Assembly: GCF_031454185.1 (NCBI RefSeq)
Contig: NZ_JAVDQI010000004.1
Location: 124,001 to 188,000, forward strand
Length of the DNA stretch: 64,000 bases
Origin: Methanococcoides alaskense
GTDB lineage: Archaea > Halobacteriota > Methanosarcinia > Methanosarcinales > Methanosarcinaceae
Reading direction: 5' to 3'
Shown here: positions 50,892 to 59,249 of the stretch, in pieces
How the letters are laid out: each line of letters opens with the position of its first letter
Position numbering within the stretch: the stretch's first letter is position 1
The notes under the pieces: model-generated
The model's database searches: none
The model's input: only the letters and a program-made list of their open reading frames with translations
Told to the model about the DNA's origin: nothing
Translations under genes and position numbers: made by a program

Positions 50892-52274
50892 TTGAGTTTA
50901 AAACGTTATAATAAAATGGCTTATGATGACTTCGAAGATATGGTCTTTGGACATTCTATCTATCCAATTAAGACCGGTTTTGATCTGGAGATCGGAGCGG
51001 GATATACTTCGGCGGAAGTTAATTATGCACCCAGGCCAGCAGCTGGTGAGTCTAAAGAGAAACTTATTACAGAATACCAGAAGATCACAACTGATGTCCT
51101 GCAACGAATGGTACAGGTCGGTTTCCCTTCTGTGGTTCTCGAAACGGAACATGTGCAACAAATGACCGTCAATCCGTCATGGGGTGCTGAGATAGCACAT
51201 GAACAAAAGACCATCATGGAAGAGTTTTATGATGAATATGGCATCAAATGTGCATTGCGCCATACGCCTGCTGATATTCGGGGCGGAAAAGAAGCCCTCG
51301 ATCTTAGGGGTGACTCTTATTGTCTGTTACTGGAATCTTTTGAAGAGGTTGCTTCCAATGGAGCCGATATGCTTTCCATTGAATCACTTGGTGGTAAGAG
51401 TGTCTTTGATTCATCAATAATAAGGAACGATCTCTCAGGTGTGCTTTTTTCAATAGGTATCCTCGGCACTCTTGATGTAGAGTTCATATGGGAAGATATT
51501 AGCAAAATAGCAAAGAAACATGATGTTGTGGCTGCCGGGGATACTGATTGTGCTCAGGCTAATACTGCAATGTTCATTGCAGGTGGTCTGCTTGACAGAA
51601 AGCTTGCCCATACCCTTGCTGTTGTGGCAAGGGCGGTTTCAGCACCGCGTTCACTTGCTGCATATGAAGCAGGAGCTGTTGGTCCTGGTAAAGATTGTGG
51701 GTATGAGAACACTATAATCAAGGCCATTGCTGGTGTTCCTATCTCACAGGAAGGAAAGGGCTCAACTTGTGCTCACTCTGATGTCATGGGTAATCTTGCT
51801 ATGCAATGCTGTGATCTCTGGTCCAATGAATCTGTGGAGTACCGTGGTGAGTTTGGCGGCACAAGTGTTCAATGTTGGGGGGAGACCCTATCTTATGATT
51901 GTTCCATGATGAATACGGCAATAGAGGCTGGCTATGCGAAGGTCTTCAGGGATGTTTTCATGGTCTCCGACAGATATAGGGATCCTCAGGCATTCATACT
52001 TGCATTCGATAATGCTTATAGGATAGGTGAATCGATCGTAAAGGATGGTAATGATATCTATCTACGTGCTAAGAATGCTGCGATAGAGGCATGTAATATC
52101 GTTGATGAAGGTTCTCGCGGACAGCTTGAACTTTCACGCTTTGAGAAAGCTTCTCTTGCAAAGGCGATCAAGTCCCTTCATTCACTTACTGATGAAAAGG
52201 ATGTGTTCATTGAAGAGAATCTGAACAAACTTTCAACGATGGAGAGCTTCAGACCTGAAAATTACGGTTACTGA
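50892..52274 (+). CDS. mtaB: Methanol:corrinoid methyltransferase (copy 1)
   Basis: This enzyme of about 460 residues splits methanol's C-O bond with zinc and methylates MtaC. TTG at 50892 is chosen over ATG at 50886: GAGGAGG (50878-50884) is 7 nt from the TTG but touches the ATG, and the TTG start aligns residue for residue with copy 2 (SLKRYNKMAYD against AINRYTKMAYD). Zinc-site cysteines are in AAGDTDCAQANTAMF and GPGKDCGYENTIIKA. Other marks are GFPSVVLETEHVQQM, SIESLGGKSVFD and CCDLWSNESVEYRGEFGGTS. The frame is intact, and it partners with MtaC copy 1. Confidence 0.94.
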   Translation: MSLKRYNKMAYDDFEDMVFGHSIYPIKTGFDLEIGAGYTSAEVNYAPRPAAGESKEKLITEYQKITTDVLQRMVQVGFPSVVLETEHVQQMTVNPSWGAEIAHEQKTIMEEFYDEYGIKCALRHTPADIRGGKEALDLRGDSYCLLLESFEEVASNGADMLSIESLGGKSVFDSSIIRNDLSGVLFSIGILGTLDVEFIWEDISKIAKKHDVVAAGDTDCAQANTAMFIAGGLLDRKLAHTLAVVARAVSAPRSLAAYEAGAVGPGKDCGYENTIIKAIAGVPISQEGKGSTCAHSDVMGNLAMQCCDLWSNESVEYRGEFGGTSVQCWGETLSYDCSMMNTAIEAGYAKVFRDVFMVSDRYRDPQAFILAFDNAYRIGESIVKDGNDIYLRAKNAAIEACNIVDEGSRGQLELSRFEKASLAKAIKSLHSLTDEKDVFIEENLNKLSTMESFRPENYGY

Positions 52275-52932
52275 AGTTTTCATTTTCATTTTCATTTTCA
52301 TCTTTCATCTCTCCATCTTACGCCCCATTTTCTTTTTTTCTTTTCGTTACGATTATCGTGCAATGAATTTTCAGTCATCTATTTTCATTTTCTGGATTGG
52401 ATATTTGATGCCTCAATATGTAGTATTTAAGTGTTTTGTGTTATTAGAAAATGTATAAATAAACATAAATATATACTAATTATTTAATAATTTGTGCATA
52501 TACACATTATTGTTTAATTTGGTTGATATAATAAAATAATCTTGAATTGCAATTTTCAGTTAATCCCTTTATTGATGTCGTTTTCTTTTTATTTAATCTG
52601 AATTGTACAATGGCAGTTTCTATTTATAAGTTTCTACTGTCAAGTGTATATATTTCTGTAATATCAATATGTCTGTTTAAAAATAAGCATCAATAGCCTT
52701 TATTTTCCCATATTGGTATCGATCAAATATTTCCATTATACAAATGTTTTATATACTAGTTATTTTTAAAGCAAATTTAATTATATTATATAAATGTATT
52801 TACTAAATTTGTTTTGTTTGTTTTCAATATTGTTATTTTTGTTATGCATTTTCGATACCAATACAGCTTATTTTTGATATATTTTATCTTTGTAATTTTG
52901 TTTAACCAACTGATAATGCTTATATATAAAAT
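52275..52932. other. A/T-rich gene-free region between the two mtaCB operons
   Basis: Four tandem TTTTCA hexamers right after mtaB (about 52277-52304) and T-runs probably end transcription. No gene is seen. ACAAATGTTTTATATACT at about 52740-52757 is a near-duplicate of the promoter sequence at about 52942-52958, so a second promoter or regulator site may lie here. Confidence 0.5.
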
Positions 52933-53082
52933 CATTTGAAAACAAATGTTTATATACTGGAATGAGAGACGTTTGAATAGGTTTTCAGAACGAAATCCTA
53001 TGATTGGATCGAGGGTGGTATTCTTCCCAAGAAGAATGACACTTCAATTATTATTAAAAAAAACAAAGGAAGGAAGCAAAAC
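52933..53082 (+). promoter_or_regulatory. Promoter, operator candidate and hairpin-rich leader of mtaCB copy 2
   Basis: The palindrome CATTTG-AAAA-CAAATG (52933-52948) directly abuts a TATA box TTTATATAC (52949-52957). The expected leader is about 100 nt and holds two hairpins: ATAGGTTTTC / GAAATCCTAT (52977-52986 / 52992-53001, one mismatch, 5-nt loop) and ATTCTTC-CCAA-GAAGAAT (53020-53037, perfect). GGAAGG lies before the start codon. Long structured leaders are a known feature of Methanosarcina mta operons. Confidence 0.65.
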
Positions 53083-53853
53083 ATGACCAGGTTGGATATA
53101 GACCCCAGTGAAATTCTGGTAAGATACAATGTGAAATTGGAAAAGGCAATGACGCCTGAAGATGCTGCAGCTGAACTTTATCCTAAGGATGCACTGTTCA
53201 GGGAAATTGCAGTAGCAATCTTTGACGGCGAAGAAGACGACGTTATCGAAGGTCTTGAAAAAGCCATCAAAGCAGGAAAGAATCCAATTGCTCTGATCGA
53301 CGATGCTCTAATGGTTGGTATGAAAGTAGTTACTGATCTGTATGATCAGGGAACGATCTTCCTGCCAAACGTAATGATGTCCGCAGATGCAATGCTCGAC
53401 GGTATCGAGTTCTGCAAGTCACAGTCCGATGAATCTCCTGTTTCTAAAGGAAAGGTAGTCTGCCATGTTGCAGAAGGAGATGTTCACGATATCGGTAAAT
53501 CTATCGTCGCTGCACTTCTCAGAGCAAACGGATATGAGGTAGTTGACCTTGGCCGTGATGTTCCTGTAGATGAGGTCATTGAAGCTGTCAAGGCAGAGAA
53601 ACCTATAATGCTTACAGGTACTGCACTGATGACCACAACAATGTATGCTTTCAAGGCTGTCAACGACAGGTTACTTGAAGCAGGTCTCAATGTTCCATTC
53701 GCTTGTGGTGGCGGAGCTGTTAACCAGGACTTCGTATCTACCTATGATCTGGGTATTTATGGAGAAGAAGCTGCTGACGCACCTAAGATCGCTGACAAGA
53801 TCCTTGCAGGATCTAGCATTAGCGCACTGAAAGAAGAATTCCACAAACACTGA
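53083..53853 (+). CDS. mtaC: Methanol corrinoid protein (copy 2, likely the main one)
   Basis: This 256-residue MtaC has a helical cap (FREIAVAIFDGEEDDVIEGL, LPNVMMSADAMLDGIEFCK) and a B12 domain with EGDVHDIGK (cobalt ligand H135), MLTGTALMTTTMYAFKAVN and ACGGGAVNQDFVSTYDLG. ATG at 53083 follows AAGGAAGG. Codons are strongly biased (AAC, ATC, GGT and CTT/CTC with few rare codons), as for very abundant methanogenesis proteins, in contrast to copy 1. Together with its separate structured leader this suggests it is the principal methanol carrier. mtaB copy 2 starts 14 bases downstream. Confidence 0.95.
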   Translation: MTRLDIDPSEILVRYNVKLEKAMTPEDAAAELYPKDALFREIAVAIFDGEEDDVIEGLEKAIKAGKNPIALIDDALMVGMKVVTDLYDQGTIFLPNVMMSADAMLDGIEFCKSQSDESPVSKGKVVCHVAEGDVHDIGKSIVAALLRANGYEVVDLGRDVPVDEVIEAVKAEKPIMLTGTALMTTTMYAFKAVNDRLLEAGLNVPFACGGGAVNQDFVSTYDLGIYGEEAADAPKIADKILAGSSISALKEEFHKH

Positions 53854-53866
53854 AGAGGTGAGATAA

Positions 53867-55252
53867 ATGGCAATCAACCGATATACAAAAATGGCGTATG
53901 ACAGTGCAGATGACATGATCTTTGGTAAATGTAAGCACCCTGTAAAAGCAGGACTTGGACTCGAGATCGGTGCCGGATACACTATACCTGAAGTTAACTA
54001 TGCACCAAGGCCTGAAGCCGGTGCATCAAAAGAGAAGCTCGTCAAAGAATACCAGAGGATAACCACAGATATCATGAACCGTATGGTCCAGGTAGGTTTC
54101 CCTGCTGTTGTCCTTGAGACAGAACACGTCGAGCAGATGACCAACAACCCAACATGGGGAGGAGAGGTCGCACACGCACAGAAGACCATCATGGAAGAGT
54201 TCCACGATGAATACGGCATCAAATGCGCATTAAGACACACCCCAGGTGATATCCGTGAAAATCGTGATTTCCTTGATCTTAGAGGTGACAAGTTCAATGT
54301 CATGATGGAGTCCTTCGAAGAAATTGCATCAAATGGAGCTGACATGCTTTCAGTTGAATCAATGGGCGGTAAGGAAGTATTCGATTATGCTATCCTGAGG
54401 AACGATGTTCCTGGTATGCTCTATGCTATTGGCTGCCTTGGAACCATAGATATGGATTTCATCTGGCAGGAGATCAGCTCTGTTGCAAAGAAGCACGGAG
54501 TAGTTTCCGCAGGTGACACTGACTGTTCCGAAGCAAACACTGCAATGTTCATTGGTGGCGGTCTTCTTGACAAGAACCTTGCACACACACTTGCTATCAT
54601 CGCAAGGGCTATCTCTGCACCAAGATCACTTGCTGCATACGAAGCTGGTGCAGTTGGCCCAGGTAAGGACTGTGGATATGAGAACACCATCATAAAAGCT
54701 ATCTCCGGTGTACCTATCGCACAGGAAGGTAAATCCTCCACATGTGCACACTCGGATGTCATGGGTAACCTTGTCATGCAGTGCTGTGACCTCTGGTCAA
54801 ATGAATCTGTCGAATATCACGCAGAATTCGGTGGTACCTCTGTACAGTGCTGGGGAGAGTCCCTTGCTTATGACTGTGCTTTGATGAACACAGCAACTGC
54901 AACAGGGCAGGAAAAGACTCTCAGGGACCTCTTTATGCTTTCTGACAAGTACAGGGACCCACAGGGCTATGTTCTTGCATATGACAACGCATACCGCGTG
55001 GGTGAAGCTATTGTCAAGGACGGTAATGACATTTACCTCCGTGCAAAGAACGCTGCACTCAAGTCAGTAGAGATCATGGAAGAAGGAATAGCTGGCAAGC
55101 TCGAACTCACTAAGTTCGAGAAGGGCGCCCTTGCAGACGCAAAAGCTGCACTTGTGGCACTCACAGACGACCAGGATACTTTCATGAGCGATTGCATGAC
55201 CAAGTACAAGGAAGAAGTTAAAGTCTTCCTCCCAGAGAACTACGGTCTCTAA
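53867..55252 (+). CDS. mtaB: Methanol:corrinoid methyltransferase (copy 2, likely the main one)
   Basis: This 461-residue zinc enzyme transfers the methyl group from methanol to MtaC. Zinc-site cysteines are in SAGDTDCSEANTAMF and GPGKDCGYENTIIKA. Conserved segments include GFPAVVLETEHVEQMTNNPT, SVESMGGKEVFDYA and CCDLWSNESVEYHAEFGGTS. ATG at 53867 follows GAGGTGAG. Codon bias is as strong as in its mtaC partner. There is no in-frame amber codon, as expected because MtaB, unlike the methylamine enzymes, needs no pyrrolysine. A strong G/C hairpin follows 32 bases after the stop. Confidence 0.96.
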   Translation: MAINRYTKMAYDSADDMIFGKCKHPVKAGLGLEIGAGYTIPEVNYAPRPEAGASKEKLVKEYQRITTDIMNRMVQVGFPAVVLETEHVEQMTNNPTWGGEVAHAQKTIMEEFHDEYGIKCALRHTPGDIRENRDFLDLRGDKFNVMMESFEEIASNGADMLSVESMGGKEVFDYAILRNDVPGMLYAIGCLGTIDMDFIWQEISSVAKKHGVVSAGDTDCSEANTAMFIGGGLLDKNLAHTLAIIARAISAPRSLAAYEAGAVGPGKDCGYENTIIKAISGVPIAQEGKSSTCAHSDVMGNLVMQCCDLWSNESVEYHAEFGGTSVQCWGESLAYDCALMNTATATGQEKTLRDLFMLSDKYRDPQGYVLAYDNAYRVGEAIVKDGNDIYLRAKNAALKSVEIMEEGIAGKLELTKFEKGALADAKAALVALTDDQDTFMSDCMTKYKEEVKVFLPENYGL

Positions 55253-55284
55253 GCATTTAGCATCGAAGTCTCCAAACGTGGACT

Positions 55285-55309
55285 GTAGCCCCGTATTGCT
55301 CGGGGCTAC
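55285..55309 (+). terminator. Strong hairpin after mtaCB copy 2
   Basis: A perfect 9-bp G/C-rich stem GTAGCCCCG / CGGGGCTAC (55285-55293 / 55301-55309) has a 7-nt loop. No T-run follows immediately, so besides termination it may protect the 3' end of the abundant mRNA. The following 260 bases to the next gene hold TATA-like sequence near 55532-55545 and no gene. Confidence 0.65.
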
Positions 55310-55571
55310 TCCCATCACCTTGAAAATGTGTATTGCACGATATTTGACATTTGACCTTATAATCACAAACATTTTCTTCTAAAACATAATACGGGAGGTG
55401 ATATTCAGACATTTAAAACTCCTTTATCTCCTTTATGTCTTTTTAATATTTATTAATGGGTACATGTTTGCCCCAAATCACATTTAAAAATCATTTTTAT
55501 ATGTTGAGTTGTAATTTTATTTTATTGTACTTTATAAAATTTATTAATCGAACTAACGGAAGTGATCATAT

Positions 55572-56189
55572 TTGACAAATAATGAAGAGATACCAGAGAA
55601 CTGTATTTTATGTAATCCTTCGGATGGATTTCACATGATCGATAAAACAGCAGACCATGCACCACTCGGATTTGCAGGTCTCGGATTTGCAGCTATAATG
55701 CTGGGAATGATGGGTTCAGGTTTTTTTGCAGACGCTACAATGGTCGTCTCAATGTCGATCTTCCTTGGAGGATTTGCACAAGTATTCGCTGGCATAGAGG
55801 GCTGGAAAAAAGGAGATGTATTCGGTGCAACTGCTTTTTCAGCATTTGGTCTGTTCTGGTTCTCCTTTGCATTCATCTTGATGTCTTCAGGTATTGCAAG
55901 CGGAGTCCTTGGGGCAGCCAGTGCAATTTCAGTAGGTTACTACCTCTTCATCTGGGGAATTGTTTCCCTTGTGCTGCTGTTTGTAACACTCAAGATCGGT
56001 GTTAAGGCGATAACCATCGTTTTCATAACTCTTACTCTGACATTTTTCCTTAACGCAGCGGCAAACTTCGGAATGGGCGTTGGCCCACTTGCAGGTTATA
56101 TGACCCTGTTACTTGGGATCTCAGCTCTGTACACATCTCTGGCACTTGTAACAAATTCCGTTTTTGGAAAGATGGTAGCTCCACTCTAA
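55572..56189 (+). CDS. GPR1/FUN34/YaaH-family acetate transporter
   Basis: This 205-residue protein has six predicted membrane helices and the family's N-terminal motif in variant form (DHAPLGFAGLGFA for NPAPLGLxGF). Relatives carry acetate or succinate, and in Methanosarcina a member is linked to acetate uptake. If the host is an obligate methylotroph, acetate would serve for assimilation rather than methanogenesis. The start is TTG at 55572, with GGAAGTGATC upstream. A Cys pair near the N-terminus (NCILCNPS) is unusual and might be a redox or metal point. It has its own promoter and is followed after 109 bases by the CDF-like gene. Confidence 0.88.
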   Translation: MTNNEEIPENCILCNPSDGFHMIDKTADHAPLGFAGLGFAAIMLGMMGSGFFADATMVVSMSIFLGGFAQVFAGIEGWKKGDVFGATAFSAFGLFWFSFAFILMSSGIASGVLGAASAISVGYYLFIWGIVSLVLLFVTLKIGVKAITIVFITLTLTFFLNAAANFGMGVGPLAGYMTLLLGISALYTSLALVTNSVFGKMVAPL

Positions 56190-56298
56190 AGTAAGATTTG
56201 GCTAGAATGTCAGCTATGTAATATTCAGACCGTGACCGTCCATATGGTCGGTCAATCCCCTCCTTTAAAACGAAAATAAAAAGATCAGGTGGTAACAA

Positions 56299-57147
56299 TT
56301 GAGGACCTCTATCAGAAAGAACGGAACCGGATCTCTTGCTCTTTCCGTCTTCATCGAAATAGCTTTGTTGAGGATATTCGCAGGGAGCTATTCTGATATT
56401 CTTGCTGTGCAGGTTACGGGATATTTTGCCTTATTTATCGGTATCATTGCCTTAGTTCATCACTTTGTACCGAGTATCATCTCACATTCGACTGACCATG
56501 TCCATCCATATGGTTACAGAAAATACAGTTCTCTGGTATCGTTGTTCATTGCGATTATCTTTATTCTGGCAAGTCTGTATATCCTCTCTGAAGTTCACTC
56601 TACCGTTAATGGAAGTAACTCTCTATTGCCGGATACTTCCATCTATATCTTGCTTTTAATGTCTGTTATTCTATCAGTAGCTATTCTGAAATATTGCTCT
56701 TTGGATGAATTTGATCAGGCTGGGATATCCCACTCATTTGCACTTAAATTAGATGTTATGTTTTCAGTTTTAATCGCTCTGACCTTGTTCATTCAAGTCA
56801 GTCCAACCGTTCTGATGTTGGAAACAGTATTGCTAGTTCTCGTACTTATGAAATATTGTGTATCGATCGTTCTCATGTCTTGCAACGTATTATGCGATGC
56901 ATGCTGTCTTGATGAAAGCAATGTTCGACGTCTTGTAAGGTCCATTGAAGGAATTGAGAATTGCTATAAAGTGCGAACTCATGGTTCACCGGACGATCTG
57001 TTTGTGGATATTCACGTGAAAGTGGATTCTGATATCTATGTTATGGAAGCACAGAGAATAGTTGAAAGTATTGAAAGAAAACTTAAAAGAACATTTACAG
57101 GGATATCGGATGTACTGGTACACATCGAACCTCCTGAGAGACGATGA
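56299..57147 (+). CDS. Cation-diffusion-facilitator-like membrane protein lacking the usual metal ligands
   Basis: This 282-residue protein has about six helices plus a cytoplasmic C-terminal domain (about 205-282, LVRSIEGIENCYKVRTHGSP, DLFVDIHVKVDSDIYVMEAQ, ISDVLVHIEPP) that fits the CDF dimerisation fold. The loop after helix 2 has HPYGYRKYSSL, the CDF family HPYGxxR mark. However, the transport-site residues are absent: the helix-5 HxxxD is replaced by FxxxI within LDVMFSVLI, and helix 2 (YFALFIGIIALVHHFV) has no DxxxD. It may be a regulator or scaffold rather than a pump. TTG at 56299 follows AGGTGGT. The gene is 39 bases before the hydantoinase-family gene. Confidence 0.75.
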   Translation: MRTSIRKNGTGSLALSVFIEIALLRIFAGSYSDILAVQVTGYFALFIGIIALVHHFVPSIISHSTDHVHPYGYRKYSSLVSLFIAIIFILASLYILSEVHSTVNGSNSLLPDTSIYILLLMSVILSVAILKYCSLDEFDQAGISHSFALKLDVMFSVLIALTLFIQVSPTVLMLETVLLVLVLMKYCVSIVLMSCNVLCDACCLDESNVRRLVRSIEGIENCYKVRTHGSPDDLFVDIHVKVDSDIYVMEAQRIVESIERKLKRTFTGISDVLVHIEPPERR

Positions 57148-57186
57148 AACAATTGAATATAATTTTATTAGGACCATGGTGAAATA

Positions 57187-59103
57187 ATGCAATATAGTCT
57201 TGGTATCGATGCAGGTGGAACCTATACTGATGCAATTCTTATAAGTGATAGTGACAGGTCTGTAGTGATGTCCAACAAGGCATTGACCACCTATCCTGAT
57301 CATATTGAAGGAATACGGAATGCAATTGACGGGATCGATGAAAAATATCTGAAAAATGTAGATGTCATATCGGTTTCAACCACACTTGCAACGAATACTG
57401 TCCTGGAAGATACTGGCTATCCTGTGGGTCTTATTCTCATAGGGGATCATTCTCTCAATAAGAATTTCCCGACAAGTGATATCATCTTTGTAGCAGGAGG
57501 TCATGATCACATGGGGGATGAATTAAAGCCGCTTGATGTTGATGCTATAAAGAATTTCGTCCTTGGTTCAAAGGATAGGGTTTCTGCTTTTGCGGTATCG
57601 TCCCATTTCAGTATAAGGAATCCTGAGCATGAGCTAAAGACAAAACAGCTCATATCAAAGCTTACGGGAATGCCAGTCGTTTGTGGGCACGAGCTAACAC
57701 AGGATATTGGTGCTTACGAAAGAGCAGTTACAGCATACCTTAATGCACAGCTTTTACCTGTCGGTGAGAATTTCATAGAAGCGATGATCTCTGAGATAAA
57801 AAGGCGTGATATGGATGCAAGATTACTTATGCTCAAATGTGACGGTTCTGTCGTTGGTATCAGGGACGCACTTGAAAGACCTATCGAAACGATATTTTCA
57901 GGTCCGGCTGCAAGTCTTATTGGCGCTTCTTTTCTTTCAGGTCTTGAAAGTTGCGTTGTGATAGATGTCGGCGGTACAAGTACAGATGTATCAATGCTCT
58001 CTGAGGGCGTGCCGGATATTAGCGAAGCGGGTGCAGTTATTGGAAAATGGCAAACGCGTGTAAAAGCGATCCACATGGAAACATCAGCAATGGGGGGTGA
58101 CAGCCACATATGGACAAAAGATAATGATCTGTTCATTGGTCCCAGAAGAGTGGAACCGATCTGTGTTGCAGCAGTCAAATATCCTGGTTTTCCTGAAAAA
58201 CTTAAGAACATTAAATGGATCTCGCGCAAACTGCTGGATGAAAATGTCCAACCTACAAAGTTCTTTGTAAGGACCAGACAGGAACCTATGGAATTAAATG
58301 AAAATGAAAATATGATACTATCTGTTATTGGAGATGATCCACTCTCATTTGATGATATTTCAATGATGCTTAAAAAACCACCTTCTCCTTTTGTTTTGAG
58401 TTCTCTGATAAGTAAAAGGCTTGTGCAGGCTATTGGTTTCACTCCTACTGATGTATTGCATGTTTTGGGGGAATATGATCAATGGGATCAAGAAGCTTCA
58501 AAACTGGCCGCCGATGTTCTGGCTAAATTGAACACTATAGGTAAATATGAAATGTGCTCTCTTCTCAAAAAACGCTTTGCGAGGAATATGGCATTCGAGC
58601 TGATGTCGTACCTGTTGCCAGGTGTTGATCCCGAGAGCATCGGTGGGATTGTTGATCGCAAGTTCAAAGCGAGGTTCGATGTAGAGATCCCTGTAGTATT
58701 TATTGGAGGTCCGGTGTCTGCTTATAGGGATGAGGTGAGCTCATTTATCAAAGCGGACATCATAGTTCCTAAATATTCCGATGTGGGGAATGCAGCAGGA
58801 GCTTTGTTTGGTAAAGGGGTCAAACGTCTGGAAATAATGATAAGGCCATTATCTCTTAGCGAGCCTGATAAAGATTTCTTTGTCTATTCACCTGGGGGGA
58901 GAGAGAAGTTCAATACTTATGTAGAAGCACTTGAATTTGTCAATGAACATGGGAGGGACTTGATATATTCACATATGGCAGAGTGCGGGATCATGGAAAA
59001 CAAGGTAAGTGTAACAGTTGCAGAGGAAGTCATCTCACCGGAAGGTTGGCACCATCCTCCGATGGAGACTAAACTTATATTTGTGGGGGTGGGGGTCTTT
59101 TAA
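57187..59103 (+). CDS. Hydantoinase/oxoprolinase-family ASKHA protein
   Basis: This 638-residue protein has the N-terminal ATP-binding motif GIDAGGTYTDAIL and the second phosphate loop VVIDVGGTSTDVSML (about residue 258-272). STTLATNTVLEDTGYPVGLI and AVTAYLNAQLLPVGENF are HyuA family marks. Known relatives cleave hydantoins, 5-oxoproline or acetone-type substrates with ATP, usually with a HyuB partner, which is not present here. Methanogen members have no assigned reaction that I know of. Since RamA shares the ASKHA fold, an ATP-dependent role with corrinoid proteins is conceivable but speculative. It lies between the CDF-like and CobW genes on the same strand. Confidence 0.82.
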   Translation: MQYSLGIDAGGTYTDAILISDSDRSVVMSNKALTTYPDHIEGIRNAIDGIDEKYLKNVDVISVSTTLATNTVLEDTGYPVGLILIGDHSLNKNFPTSDIIFVAGGHDHMGDELKPLDVDAIKNFVLGSKDRVSAFAVSSHFSIRNPEHELKTKQLISKLTGMPVVCGHELTQDIGAYERAVTAYLNAQLLPVGENFIEAMISEIKRRDMDARLLMLKCDGSVVGIRDALERPIETIFSGPAASLIGASFLSGLESCVVIDVGGTSTDVSMLSEGVPDISEAGAVIGKWQTRVKAIHMETSAMGGDSHIWTKDNDLFIGPRRVEPICVAAVKYPGFPEKLKNIKWISRKLLDENVQPTKFFVRTRQEPMELNENENMILSVIGDDPLSFDDISMMLKKPPSPFVLSSLISKRLVQAIGFTPTDVLHVLGEYDQWDQEASKLAADVLAKLNTIGKYEMCSLLKKRFARNMAFELMSYLLPGVDPESIGGIVDRKFKARFDVEIPVVFIGGPVSAYRDEVSSFIKADIIVPKYSDVGNAAGALFGKGVKRLEIMIRPLSLSEPDKDFFVYSPGGREKFNTYVEALEFVNEHGRDLIYSHMAECGIMENKVSVTVAEEVISPEGWHHPPMETKLIFVGVGVF

Positions 59104-59249
59104 GCCATGGTATTTGAAATGTCTGAATATATTAACTCAATATACCTTCAGAATTGCCCGTCAGTAAATTATTGAACATACAAAAAGAAACGAACGTATT
59201 GCTTTTTGGATCGGATGATGCGTTTATAAAAAAAAGAGGAGCTAATAAA

